Shown here piece by piece: positions 23,431-31,904 of a DNA stretch of 64,000 nt. The DNA is from CAITSH01 sp025356665 (GTDB lineage: Bacteria > Pseudomonadota > Gammaproteobacteria > Burkholderiales > SG8-39), in assembly GCA_025356665.1 (NCBI GenBank), contig JANXRV010000019.1:186001-250000 (forward strand), given 5' to 3'. The notes beneath the pieces are model-generated. The model was not told the DNA's origin, made no database searches, and worked only from the letters and a program-made list of their open reading frames with translations. Each line of letters starts with the position of its first letter. Position 1 is the first letter of the stretch. A program made the position numbers and the translations under genes.

Positions 23431-26383
23431 CCTTGACGATCTGGCAGAGCGTGGTCTTGGTTTCTTGCATCATGGTGACGCGGTCATAACCGTAGGTCGT
23501 TGCAGTGTTCACCGCATCGCCGCGCACGATAGGCGCAGCACCATCGGGGTAGTAGGGCAGCAAGTCCTTGCCCTGCCACCAACCGGAGAAATGGAAGGGC
23601 ACGAACGCGTGATCCGCGCCCACCCGCTCCGTCACCATGGCCTTGACCTTTATCTGCGCACCGGTGGGTGATTTCACCCACACATACTCGCCGTTTCGAA
23701 TACCACGGTCGTTGGCCGACTTGGGATTGATCTCAACGAAATTATCCGGCTGCAATTCAGCCAGCCACGGATTGGAGCGCGTCTCCTCACCGCCCCCCTC
23801 ATATTCGGTCAGGCGGCCGGAGGTAAGAACGATCGGAAACTCCTTGGAGATGTCCTTGTTCTTTTGCTGCACCGACTTGTACAGGGTCGGCAACCGCCAT
23901 AGGGTTTTCACGTCATCGTGAGTCGGATATTTATCGATGAGATCCGGGCGCGGCGAGTAAAGCGGTTCACGATGCTGCGGCACGCCGTCCGGGAAGTTCC
24001 ACACCACGGCACGCGCCTTGGCGTTACCAAAAGGATGGCAACCATGCACCTGCATCACCACGCGCTGGATACCGCCGGAGAGATCGGTCTTCCAGTTCTT
24101 CCCCTCGGCTTCGGTCTTTTCCGCCTCCGTGAGCTCATCCCACCAGCCGAGCTTTTTCATCAGCACATGATCGAATTCTGGATAGCCCGTGGTGAGCTCT
24201 GCGCCCTTGGAATGGGAACCGTCCTCGGCCAGCAGGTTGACACCATCGCGCTCGACGCCAAAGTTTGCACGAAAGTTGCCGCCCCCCTCCATCACGTGTT
24301 TGGAGGTGTCGTAAAGATTGGGGGATCCGGGGTGCTTCATTTCCGGTGTGCCGTAGCAAGGCCAAGGCAGGCCGAAATAATCACCATCGCAAGGCCCGCC
24401 TTTGGCGCGCAGGGTCTTCACATCGAAGGTATGCATGTTCTTCATGTGAAGCTTGAGGCGCTCGGGCGACTGTCCGGTGTAACCGATCGTCCAGGTGCCC
24501 TTATTGATTTCATTGCGCAGGATGTCTTCGGCCATCGGCTCTTCGTTCTTGCCAAGACGGATTGTCTGCTTGCCGTCCTTCTTGCCAAGCAGCTGGTCGG
24601 CAAAGCCGAGCTTTTTCGCCAGCAGATACATGATGGTCTGATCGGCCTTGGATTCGAACAGCGGCTCCACCACCTTTTCACGCCACTGGATCGAACGATT
24701 GGAGGCCGTACACGAACCGTCTGTTTCAAACTGCGTTGCTGCGGGCAACAGGTAGACCGAACGCCCCTTTTTCTCCTCGACGCCCTCGACCGGCATGTTG
24801 GCCATCGCCGCCGTTGCCGAAGGATACGGATCGACTACCACCAGCAGGTCGAGCAGCTTCATCGCCTTGGCCATCTCCAGCCCGCGGCTCTGGCTGTTGG
24901 GGGCATGACCCCAGAAAAATATGCCACGAATATTCGATTCCTGGTCTATGACTTCGTTCTTTTCCATCACACCGTCAATCCAGCGCGACACCGTGATACC
25001 GGGCTTTTCCATCATCGCCTGGCTGGCGAAACGGCCCTTCATCCATTCATAGTCGACATTCCAGACGCGCGCCCAGTGCTTCCATGCACCGGTGGCAATG
25101 CCGTAATAGCCGGGCAGTGAATCGGGGTTGGGGCCGACGTCGGTCGCGCCCTGCACGTTGTCGTGACCGCGATAGATGTTGGCGCCGCCGCCCGAAACAC
25201 CGATATTGCCCAGGGCCAGTTGCAGGATGCAAGAAGCGCGAACCATGGCGTTGCCGATGGTGTGTTGAGTCTGGCCCATGCACCAGATGATGCTGGCAGG
25301 TTTGCTCTTGGCCATGGTCTCGGCAGCAAGCAAAACCACATCCCCGGGCACACCGGTCACCTCGAGGACCTTTTCCGGCGTCCACTTGGTCAGCGCCTCT
25401 TCCTTGATCTTGTCCATGCCATAAACACGGGCCTTGATGTATTCCTTGTCTTCCCAGCCATTCTTGAAAATGTGATGCAGCATTCCCATCAGGAAGGCAA
25501 TATCAGTGCCCGAGCGCAGCCGAACATACTGGTCGGCCTTGGCCGCGGTGCGCGTGAAGCGCGGGTCGCAGACGATGATCTTGGCGCCCGACTCCTTGGC
25601 ATGTAGCGCATGCAACATCGACACCGGATGCGCTTCAGCGGCATTGGAGCCGATAAACATCATGCACTTGGTATTCTGCAGGTCGTTGTAGGAGTTGGTC
25701 ATCGCGCCGTAACCCCAGGTGTTCGCCACGCCCGCCACCGTAGTGGAGTGACAGATGCGCGCCTGATGGTCGCAGTTGTTGGTACCCCAGAGCGACACCC
25801 ACTTGCGCATCAGTTGCGCCTGCTCATTATTGTGTTTTGATGAACCGACAAAGTACAAGGAATCCGGTCCGGACTCCTTGCGCAGGGCCGTCATCTTGTC
25901 GCCGATTTCGTTGACCGCCTGCTCCCAGGAGATACGCTGATACTTGCCGTTGACCAGTTTCATCGGCGTCTTCAATCGGTGCGAATCATGCGTCATGCCG
26001 TGCTCGCGTACCGCCGCGCCCTTGGCGCAGTGAGCACCCAGATTGATCGGCGAATCGAACACCGGTTCCTGCCGTATCCAAACGCCATTTTGAACCACGG
26101 CGTCGACGGCACAGCCGACCGAACAGTGGGTGCAGACCGTACGTTTGACTTCGAGTTTGCCGCCTTCTTTGTTCGCGTCGGCGGCTTCGACCCTGCCTAT
26201 CATGTTGAACGGGAGCTGGCTGGCAAATGCGCCCACCCCGGCGGCGACGCCGGAACGCTTGAGAAAACTTCGGCGATCGAGCGTTTTGCCCATCACCCCG
26301 GCAAGACTGCGGCGCAGTTTGCTCGCGCCCTGAAGCTGCGGCGACTGGACGTCGGCGGACTTTCTGGTAAGCAGCATGGTCAT
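23426..26383 (-). CDS. fdhA: Formate dehydrogenase molybdopterin subunit FdhA, cysteine type
   Basis: 985-residue catalytic subunit oxidising formate to CO2 at a bis-MGD Mo or W centre. A twin-arginine signal is present (DRRSFLKRSG, Arg37-38), so the folded holoenzyme is exported. The N-terminal [4Fe-4S] site uses Cys84, 87, 91 and 119 (CTHCSVGC...HC). The metal ligand is Cys211 in NNCDHQARICHSTTV (codon TGT), where E. coli FdnG has selenocysteine; no in-frame TGA exists. C-terminal MGD-binding blocks (TSGRLTEYEGGGEETRSNPW) are intact. Preceded by the TAT-target gene and followed by fdhB. Confidence 0.97.
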   Translation of the reverse strand: MTMLLTRKSADVQSPQLQGASKLRRSLAGVMGKTLDRRSFLKRSGVAAGVGAFASQLPFNMIGRVEAADANKEGGKLEVKRTVCTHCSVGCAVDAVVQNGVWIRQEPVFDSPINLGAHCAKGAAVREHGMTHDSHRLKTPMKLVNGKYQRISWEQAVNEIGDKMTALRKESGPDSLYFVGSSKHNNEQAQLMRKWVSLWGTNNCDHQARICHSTTVAGVANTWGYGAMTNSYNDLQNTKCMMFIGSNAAEAHPVSMLHALHAKESGAKIIVCDPRFTRTAAKADQYVRLRSGTDIAFLMGMLHHIFKNGWEDKEYIKARVYGMDKIKEEALTKWTPEKVLEVTGVPGDVVLLAAETMAKSKPASIIWCMGQTQHTIGNAMVRASCILQLALGNIGVSGGGANIYRGHDNVQGATDVGPNPDSLPGYYGIATGAWKHWARVWNVDYEWMKGRFASQAMMEKPGITVSRWIDGVMEKNEVIDQESNIRGIFFWGHAPNSQSRGLEMAKAMKLLDLLVVVDPYPSATAAMANMPVEGVEEKKGRSVYLLPAATQFETDGSCTASNRSIQWREKVVEPLFESKADQTIMYLLAKKLGFADQLLGKKDGKQTIRLGKNEEPMAEDILRNEINKGTWTIGYTGQSPERLKLHMKNMHTFDVKTLRAKGGPCDGDYFGLPWPCYGTPEMKHPGSPNLYDTSKHVMEGGGNFRANFGVERDGVNLLAEDGSHSKGAELTTGYPEFDHVLMKKLGWWDELTEAEKTEAEGKNWKTDLSGGIQRVVMQVHGCHPFGNAKARAVVWNFPDGVPQHREPLYSPRPDLIDKYPTHDDVKTLWRLPTLYKSVQQKNKDISKEFPIVLTSGRLTEYEGGGEETRSNPWLAELQPDNFVEINPKSANDRGIRNGEYVWVKSPTGAQIKVKAMVTERVGADHAFVPFHFSGWWQGKDLLPYYPDGAAPIVRGDAVNTATTYGYDRVTMMQETKTTLCQIVKA

Positions 26384-26398
26384 GGTCGTTATCCTCGA

Positions 26399-26617
26399 TC
26401 AGACTTCTGTTGTGCGGTAGTAATTACGAATATGAGCGGTTTCCTGATAGCCCTGGCCGGATTTTTTGTCCTTGTCCTTATCCTTAGGGTCACGTACTTC
26501 GGAGACACGTTGCGGCGCCAATTTGGCCGCGATAGCGGCAACCGTGGCGGCACCACCTGCGCCGGCAGCCAAAAGAAAAGTTCTGCGACTTGTTTTAATT
26601 GCCCTGGTGTCCGACAT
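26399..26617 (-). CDS. Formate dehydrogenase region TAT-target protein
   Basis: 72-residue peptide from ATG 26617 with a twin-arginine signal (TSRRTFLLAAGAGGAATVAA) and a short mature part rich in Lys and Asp (DPKDKDKDKKSGQGYQETAH), ending in YYRTTEV. This matches the short TAT-target proteins found directly upstream of fdhA in many proteobacteria, whose role is unknown. The start is chosen to place the RR motif at the normal distance. It lies 15 bases from fdhA. The longer open reading frame upstream is a low-complexity artefact of the CTCTAC repeat. Confidence 0.85.
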   Translation of the reverse strand: MSDTRAIKTSRRTFLLAAGAGGAATVAAIAAKLAPQRVSEVRDPKDKDKDKKSGQGYQETAHIRNYYRTTEV

Positions 26618-26664
26618 ATCGTGCTCCTCGTTTTTCCGAAAAGAATACCTATCACTACCGCTGC

Positions 26665-26682
26665 CTCTACCTCTACCTCTAC
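26665..26682. repeat. 6-bp tandem repeat in the torD/TAT-target spacer
   Basis: CTCTAC three times perfectly, flanked by partial copies. It sits in the 96-base spacer upstream of the TAT-target start. Confidence 0.8.
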
Positions 26683-26713
26683 CTGATGCCGCTACGCTAT
26701 TCCCCATGAACGC

Positions 26714-27331
26714 TTAAACCATAGAGAGCGCTTCCGTTTCAATTTCAAAAAACGCCTTCGAAAAACGCCCTACATGCCGATAAAAAAGCGTTTCATCACA
26801 CGCATCCAAGGCAATTGAAAACTGTCTGAAACTGGGCTCAATATAGTTGATAAATAACTGTTTTTGTTGCTGCGCCGCAGCAACCGTTGATCCGCGCATG
26901 ACCAGATGGCGCATGATTTCGCACAGCGCGGCAATATGATCTTCATAAATACCCGCCCCGCCCAGCCTGGCCAAGCCCAGAGCGGCGAGCTCTTCGCGTA
27001 GTTGCACCAACCTTCTTTCCTTCATTGAATCAGATGCATAGTGAAGTGCATAGGGCGTGACCAAGGCCTTGCCGGTGCTGATGAAAACCCGCGAATACTC
27101 AAACCCGACCGTCTCAGGATCGGCCTGCCGGCAAGCCGACTGCAGCGCGGCCCAGCTGGATGCCAAAACTGCCCCCGCCTCCGCATCCACCGGTGCGGCT
27201 TCTGCAATTGCGGCAAGCAGCCCCGCATCCGGACCATCAAAGTAAAGCCTCGCGAGCAACGCGTAGTACTCAGCACGGGCGCGATCCTCATCATTGAGCA
27301 TGGGCTCGAACTGCAAAGGTAGGGAACTCAT
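26714..27331 (-). CDS. TorD/DmsD-family redox enzyme maturation chaperone
   Basis: 205 residues, all-helical TorD family, which bind TAT signal peptides of Mo/W enzymes and help cofactor loading. Family block: FEYSRVFISTGKALVTPYAL followed by HYASDSMKERR, corresponding to the E/Y-x-x-L-F-x-x-x-P-Y-x-S-x-Y motif region. The ATG at 27331 has AGGAGG upstream and is preferred over a GTG at 27349. By position its client is FdhA or the TAT-target peptide. It lies between the poly-ferredoxin gene and the TAT-target gene. Confidence 0.88.
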   Translation of the reverse strand: MSSLPLQFEPMLNDEDRARAEYYALLARLYFDGPDAGLLAAIAEAAPVDAEAGAVLASSWAALQSACRQADPETVGFEYSRVFISTGKALVTPYALHYASDSMKERRLVQLREELAALGLARLGGAGIYEDHIAALCEIMRHLVMRGSTVAAAQQQKQLFINYIEPSFRQFSIALDACDETLFYRHVGRFSKAFFEIETEALSMV

Positions 27332-27360
27332 TCGGACCTCCTCAGGCACATCTCAAGCAG

Positions 27361-29460
27361 TCAAGGCTTGGGGTTCTTCACGTCGTGAATCGACATTTCA
27401 TTTTGGTTTTCCATCATGTCAATGACGCGGCAGTCGGCGCACATCGTCAGACGCTTGAGCGCGCCTTCACCGGAAAACATCGAATGCAGCTTGAGCTTCG
27501 CCGTCATGTTCGCGACCATCTGGCGCGTTCCGAAGGGCTTGGCGCATTTGACGCAATTGAAGGGCTCGGCCTCGTTGAGAACACGCTCTTCCCTCGCCGC
27601 AGCAGACAGCAGCAGGCGCGGCGTCAGGGTGATGGCTTTTTCAGGACAGGTCGTTTCGCACAGCCCGCATTGCACGCAATTGCGCTCAATGAACTTGAGC
27701 ATGGGTTTGTCGCGCCCGTCAACCAGCGCCGACTCCGGGCATGCGCCGACACATGACATGCAAAGGGTGCAGGTATCTTTGTTGACACTAACCGTACCCC
27801 AGGGTGCACCGGCGACAAGCGCAATCTCATCTATGGCCTTCGGGGCGTTTTTTGCGAGATGTTCGAAAATAAACTCAAGGGAACCGCGCTTCTCGTTGGC
27901 CAGGTTGAACAAACCCGGTTTGGAGACGCCACGCGCCGGCTTAAGTTCCCACAGCGCCGTTTCCAGCGCCTTGAACTCAAGATCGCGAAGCAGGCTGAGA
28001 TGCCTGCCTTCGTAACCCAGCGCGTTCAGTATGGTCTGGCCGAAGCCCATTTGCGTTTCGATTGCCCCACCATAGTGCTCGGCCTCGTCCCCCGTCGCGA
28101 ACACCACAATCTGGCTCGCGCCGTAGGCAATCGCCCCCAGCAGCACATCCAAACCGACAGAAGCAACATGATGGACTTCGAGCGGCATGACGCGCGCTGG
28201 GAGGCCTTTGCCACGACGCGCCATGCGCGCGAGCTGCTCACGTCCCTGGGCGCCACTATGCAACAGTACGCAGCCGTCCTTGCCGCCGGCCTGTGCATAG
28301 GTGCTGAGCAACTTCTTCAGTCTCGCCCCGAGCTCAGGCACCTTCGGGTAGCCGTAAGTCAAGGCGCCAGACGGACAGACCGTGGCGCAACCGCCACAAC
28401 CCATGCAAAGATGCGGCTCGACCCTGATCTTGTCACCGGCCGACACGATCGCCTGGGTGGAGCAGGTGTCAATGCAATTGGTGCACCCGGTCTTGCCCGA
28501 GCGCCCGTGGGCGCACAGCTTTTCGTTGTACTGGAAATACTTCGGCTTTTCGAACTCCCCGACCAATTGCCCCAGCGTGGCGACGGCAAGTGCCTGCTCT
28601 AGCGGGTCGGCACCGGGTGCGAAATAGCCTTGCGGCAGTTGGGGCGTCTTCAGCGACGGCGTACGCGACAAGTCGAGCACGATGTCAAAGGTCTCGCTGC
28701 GACTGGTATCTTTCCTCGTAAAATCGATGGCACCGATCGCGCCGCAGGCCTTGACGCAAGCGCGGTGCGACGTGCACTTGTCCATGTCGACCTGGTAGGA
28801 AAAATCGATGGCCTGCTCGGGACAGGCGTTGATGCAGGCGTTACAGCGTGTACACGCCTCCAGGTCGATCGCATTGGCCTGTTCCCATTGCACTTGGAAG
28901 GCACCGAGCCAGCCCCCGACAGAGGTCACCTTCCCCGACCAGACCGGATAGCCGCGCTCGCTTGGCAATTCCGCGCCGGCTTTGCCGGCACCGGTCATCA
29001 GCACGTTCACGTCGAGTTGTCCGGCCAGTTTTTCTGCCCAGGCGAGTGCGGCGGCCCCCTCGCCGATGATCAGCAGTTGTCCGCCCGACTGATACGCTAC
29101 GCTGGACACCGGCTCGGCTTCGGGCAGGTCTGCCATCGCCAGCAAAGCGGCGATTTTGGGCGTGGCGAACTTGCCTTCCTTAGACCAACCGGCGGCTTCG
29201 CGGATATTGATGAACTTGAGCACGACCGGCGCGCCAGCCTCGCCGGCGAGCTCATTGAACAGCGGCGCCTCCTGGGTGCAGGCGACCACGCAGCTCTCGT
29301 CCTGCAACGCGGCAACGAAACTATCCGCCTCGCCGCGGCAAAGCTCGTGATGAATGCGGATGGGTTGCCCCAGTTGCAGCGCTTTTTCCAGAGCCTTGGC
29401 ATCGAGCGCCATGGTCTGGTTGCAATCGCATAATTTCAATGTCTTGCCGACGAGCGCCAT
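27361..29460 (-). CDS. Multi-cluster 4Fe-4S ferredoxin-type protein of the fdh operon
   Basis: 699 residues from ATG 29460 (a GTG at 29472 would add four). No signal peptide: cytosolic. Cysteine sets in order: CDCN near the N-terminus; CTRCNACINACP; CTSHRACVKACG; CAHGRSGKTGCTNCIDTCS; CMGCGGCATVCP; CTLCMSCVGACP; CVQCGLCETTCP; and a final CVKC with CADC, a possible zinc or rubredoxin-like site. Several [4Fe-4S] clusters are therefore likely. LLIIGEGAAALAWAEKLAG looks like a dinucleotide-binding segment. Homologues sit in fdh clusters with DUF3305/DUF3306, but the electron partner is not known. It could deliver electrons for maturation or link formate to a cytosolic pool. Confidence 0.82.
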   Translation of the reverse strand: MALVGKTLKLCDCNQTMALDAKALEKALQLGQPIRIHHELCRGEADSFVAALQDESCVVACTQEAPLFNELAGEAGAPVVLKFINIREAAGWSKEGKFATPKIAALLAMADLPEAEPVSSVAYQSGGQLLIIGEGAAALAWAEKLAGQLDVNVLMTGAGKAGAELPSERGYPVWSGKVTSVGGWLGAFQVQWEQANAIDLEACTRCNACINACPEQAIDFSYQVDMDKCTSHRACVKACGAIGAIDFTRKDTSRSETFDIVLDLSRTPSLKTPQLPQGYFAPGADPLEQALAVATLGQLVGEFEKPKYFQYNEKLCAHGRSGKTGCTNCIDTCSTQAIVSAGDKIRVEPHLCMGCGGCATVCPSGALTYGYPKVPELGARLKKLLSTYAQAGGKDGCVLLHSGAQGREQLARMARRGKGLPARVMPLEVHHVASVGLDVLLGAIAYGASQIVVFATGDEAEHYGGAIETQMGFGQTILNALGYEGRHLSLLRDLEFKALETALWELKPARGVSKPGLFNLANEKRGSLEFIFEHLAKNAPKAIDEIALVAGAPWGTVSVNKDTCTLCMSCVGACPESALVDGRDKPMLKFIERNCVQCGLCETTCPEKAITLTPRLLLSAAAREERVLNEAEPFNCVKCAKPFGTRQMVANMTAKLKLHSMFSGEGALKRLTMCADCRVIDMMENQNEMSIHDVKNPKP

Positions 29461-29564
29461 AGGGTCTGCCACTTACTTAAGGGACTTAAGGGTTCAGTTA
29501 AGGGTTCAGTTGCCAATATGAAAGCCCGCGCATGGTAGCAGGGAAGCCGCCGCCGGCAAGGCGC

Positions 29565-30251
29565 CTATCCGCGCTTGGTCGTTTCCGGCTTCACGGTGAC
29601 GGGCGTTAGTGACTGCGCCGAATCGAGCGCCATCGGTGCTATTGGTGACATGGGTGACATGGGTGACATGGGTGACATGGGTGACATGGGTGACATGGGT
29701 GACATGGGTGACACGGATGACATAGGTGCCACTGATGCAGGCGCCCCGCCGTCAGCAGGCACCGCAGCCGGATGCGAAACCGCGTCAACGATAAGCGGGT
29801 CTGGATCCGTGCCCTCCGCCTTCTTTTCCTCGAACAGAAACAGGCTTTTCGACTGGTTGAGCTTGCGCAGCAGCGCCTCCGGGATGGGATCCTCTATGCT
29901 GTAATCGTCGATATAAATGTCGAGCTTGTCCATGGCCGCAAAACCAAAATGCGGGTCATTGAACAGCTTTTTAAGCGCGGCGCGCTTGAGCGCCTCATCG
30001 ACGCCAGGTTTAAGGAACTCGCGATACTCCGACGCAATACCCCGCAACGAATCCACCGGCGGCAACGGAACCACCGGCGCCGCTGCCGTCGGCGCACCGG
30101 CCTCGTTGCCTGCGCTGACGGGCTTGCCAACGGTTTCAGGCACGGAAACCTGCGCCGCCGCCTCAGTCGCTGCCGTTTCCTGCGCGTCTTTGGCCGCGAT
30201 CTTGCGGCTTGACCAGCGCGATAAAAACGGCGGTTCTTCGCGTTCTGTCAT
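29565..30251 (-). CDS. DUF3306 family protein with SPM repeats
   Basis: 228 residues. The N-terminal FLSRWSSRKIAAKD and the core GIASEYREFLKPGVDEALKR, AALKKLFNDPHFGFAAMDKL, DIYIDDYSIEDPIPEALLRK are DUF3306 features. The tail from about residue 165 is low complexity, including seven SPM triplets from a 9-bp DNA repeat. No membrane segment. The family is found beside formate dehydrogenase genes and has no known biochemical role. The start overlaps the DUF3305 stop (ATGA). Confidence 0.85.
   Translation of the reverse strand: MTEREEPPFLSRWSSRKIAAKDAQETAATEAAAQVSVPETVGKPVSAGNEAGAPTAAAPVVPLPPVDSLRGIASEYREFLKPGVDEALKRAALKKLFNDPHFGFAAMDKLDIYIDDYSIEDPIPEALLRKLNQSKSLFLFEEKKAEGTDPDPLIVDAVSHPAAVPADGGAPASVAPMSSVSPMSPMSPMSPMSPMSPMSPMSPIAPMALDSAQSLTPVTVKPETTKRG
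29644..29706. repeat. 9-bp tandem repeat inside the DUF3306 gene
   Basis: GGTGACATG seven times perfectly, with two degenerate copies to 29724. On the coding (minus) strand it encodes Ser-Pro-Met repeats. Length changes would preserve frame. Confidence 0.92.
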
Positions 30252-30736
30252 ACTTTTTTCGTATCACCTCGATCACGCTTCGCCCCGAGAAACGAGGGCG
30301 GACGGCTGCGCTTTTTCACCTCGGGTTTGTAATGCGCCACAACGTAAGCGGATAGCCAGTCGTGCAGTTGCGGCGGAAGGGGCACGCCGTCCACACGCTC
30401 TTGCGCGTCCATCATGCGTGCCGCCTCGTTATAACTGAGGGTCACAGCTGAGGGTCGCGGTGGACCGTCCTCCTGCCGCCAAACCACAAAGGCAAAAGCC
30501 TGTTCGGCGCTGATATTGAGGTAATACCCCTCTGCCTCGTCCCGATACAGCGCGATAACAAACCCTGGGTGCAACCACAATTCCTGCTTGCCGCCCTCTT
30601 TCAGGCATCGCGCTAGGGCCCCGGCCGGTTCCTCATCGGGCACCACGCCAACGGCTTCCCATTGTTCGGATTGCCAACGGTTGTCCAGCAGGGTTTTCTG
30701 CATGAGCACCGCCACAGCAAGACTTGGACGCTCCAT
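30248..30736 (-). CDS. DUF3305 family protein
   Basis: 162 residues. Blocks typical of DUF3305: VLMQKTLLDNRWQSEQWEAV near the start, LHPGFVIALYRDEAEGYYLN, and FVVWRQEDG later. The family pairs almost invariably with DUF3306 in formate dehydrogenase operons; function unknown. No signal peptide or metal-binding motif is seen, and the C-terminus is basic. It is the first gene of the ten-gene fdh operon, divergent from moaA across a 76-base spacer holding two overlapping palindromes. Confidence 0.85.
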   Translation of the reverse strand: MERPSLAVAVLMQKTLLDNRWQSEQWEAVGVVPDEEPAGALARCLKEGGKQELWLHPGFVIALYRDEAEGYYLNISAEQAFAFVVWRQEDGPPRPSAVTLSYNEAARMMDAQERVDGVPLPPQLHDWLSAYVVAHYKPEVKKRSRPPSFLGAKRDRGDTKKV

Positions 30737-30754
30737 CGGATGCTCTATACTATT

Positions 30755-30785
30755 AGGGTTTGCAAATAACCCTGACTAATCAGGG
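30755..30785. promoter_or_regulatory. Two overlapping palindromes between the fdh and moaA operons
   Basis: AGGGTT-TGCAAAT-AACCCT (30755-30773) and CCCTGA-CTAA-TCAGGG (30770-30785) are both perfect and share CCCT. They fill the centre of the only spacer between the divergent fdh and moa operons. Likely operator sites or alternative hairpins; they do not match ModE, FNR or NarL consensus sites. Confidence 0.5.
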
Positions 30786-30812
30786 GCTATACGACTTAGC
30801 ATACCCCAGCGA

Positions 30813-31904
30813 ATGACCGACCGCATCATACCCATCACTGACGCACGCCGTGCCAAACCCCTGCCGCAAAGCACGGCGCCGGCCGCGAGAGTGCCCGACT
30901 CCGCCCTGTCTGACGCACGCGGACGGCGCCTGCACGACCTGCGCATCTCGGTTACGGACCGCTGTAATTTTCGCTGCACCTATTGCATGCCCAAGGAAGT
31001 CTTCGACAAGGACTACGCCTACCTGCCCCATGCAGCCCTGCTGTCCTTTGAAGAAATCACGCGCATCGCGCGCGTTTTCGCCGACCAAGGGGTGCAGAAA
31101 ATCCGCCTCACCGGCGGCGAACCACTGCTGCGCAAGAACATTGAAAAGCTGATCGAGATGCTCGCCGCAATTCCCGGCATCGACCTCACGCTGACCACCA
31201 ACGGCTCCCTGCTGGCGAAAAAAGCCCGCTCACTCAAAAGCGCCGGTCTCAACCGCGTGACGGTCAGCCTGGACGCCATTGACGATGCCACCTTCAAGGC
31301 CATGAACGACGCCGATTATCCGGTGGCTGACGTGCTGGAGGGCATCGCCGCTGCCGCTGAGGCGGGCTTCTCGCCGATCAAGGTCAACATGGTGGTCAAG
31401 CGCGGCGCCAATGAACACGCCATCCTGCCCATGGCGCGCCACTTCAAGGGCAGCGGTCACATCCTGCGGTTTATCGAATTCATGGACGTCGGTGCGAGCA
31501 ACGGCTGGCGCATGAACGATGTCATACCATCGGCCGAGGTGGTGGCGATGATCAATGCCGAGGCGCCGCTTGTCGTCGCCGATCCCAATTACAGCGGCGA
31601 AGTTGCCGAGCGCTGGCGCTACGCCGATGGCGCGGGCGAGATCGGCGTGATTTCATCGGTCACTCAGGCTTTTTGCAGCACCTGCACACGCCTGCGACTA
31701 TCGACCGAGGGCATGGTCTACACCTGCCTGTTCGCCACCGATGGCTACGACCTTCGCGGCATGTTGCGCGGCGATGCCGACGACGCGGCGCTCAAGGATG
31801 CCATCAGCCGCATCTGGCGCGCCCGCAGCGACCGCTATTCGGAAATCCGCACCGCCGACACCGTGCGCGACAGCAAAATAGAAATGAGCTACATCGGCGG
31901 ATGA
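30813..31904 (+). CDS. moaA: GTP 3',8-cyclase MoaA
   Basis: 363-residue radical-SAM enzyme for the first step of molybdopterin synthesis. The SAM cluster is C51-x3-C55-x2-C58 (CNFRCTYCMP); the second cluster uses FCSTC and the later Cys in MVYTCLF. RLTGGEPLLR binds SAM and the protein ends in the conserved SYIGG double glycine. An N-terminal extension of about 30 residues precedes the catalytic domain. It heads the moaA-fdhD-methyltransferase-mobA-moeA operon, whose later genes all overlap by ATGA. Confidence 0.96.
   Translation: MTDRIIPITDARRAKPLPQSTAPAARVPDSALSDARGRRLHDLRISVTDRCNFRCTYCMPKEVFDKDYAYLPHAALLSFEEITRIARVFADQGVQKIRLTGGEPLLRKNIEKLIEMLAAIPGIDLTLTTNGSLLAKKARSLKSAGLNRVTVSLDAIDDATFKAMNDADYPVADVLEGIAAAAEAGFSPIKVNMVVKRGANEHAILPMARHFKGSGHILRFIEFMDVGASNGWRMNDVIPSAEVVAMINAEAPLVVADPNYSGEVAERWRYADGAGEIGVISSVTQAFCSTCTRLRLSTEGMVYTCLFATDGYDLRGMLRGDADDAALKDAISRIWRARSDRYSEIRTADTVRDSKIEMSYIGG

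Noticed and set aside
23918..25120. 400-codon open frame antisense to fdhA
   Set aside because: Shadow of fdhA; the His- and Arg-rich composition is typical of antiframe reading, with no domain.
29644..29724. Possible CRISPR-like or minisatellite array
   Set aside because: Units are 9 bp, contiguous, with no spacers, and lie in frame within the DUF3306 gene.
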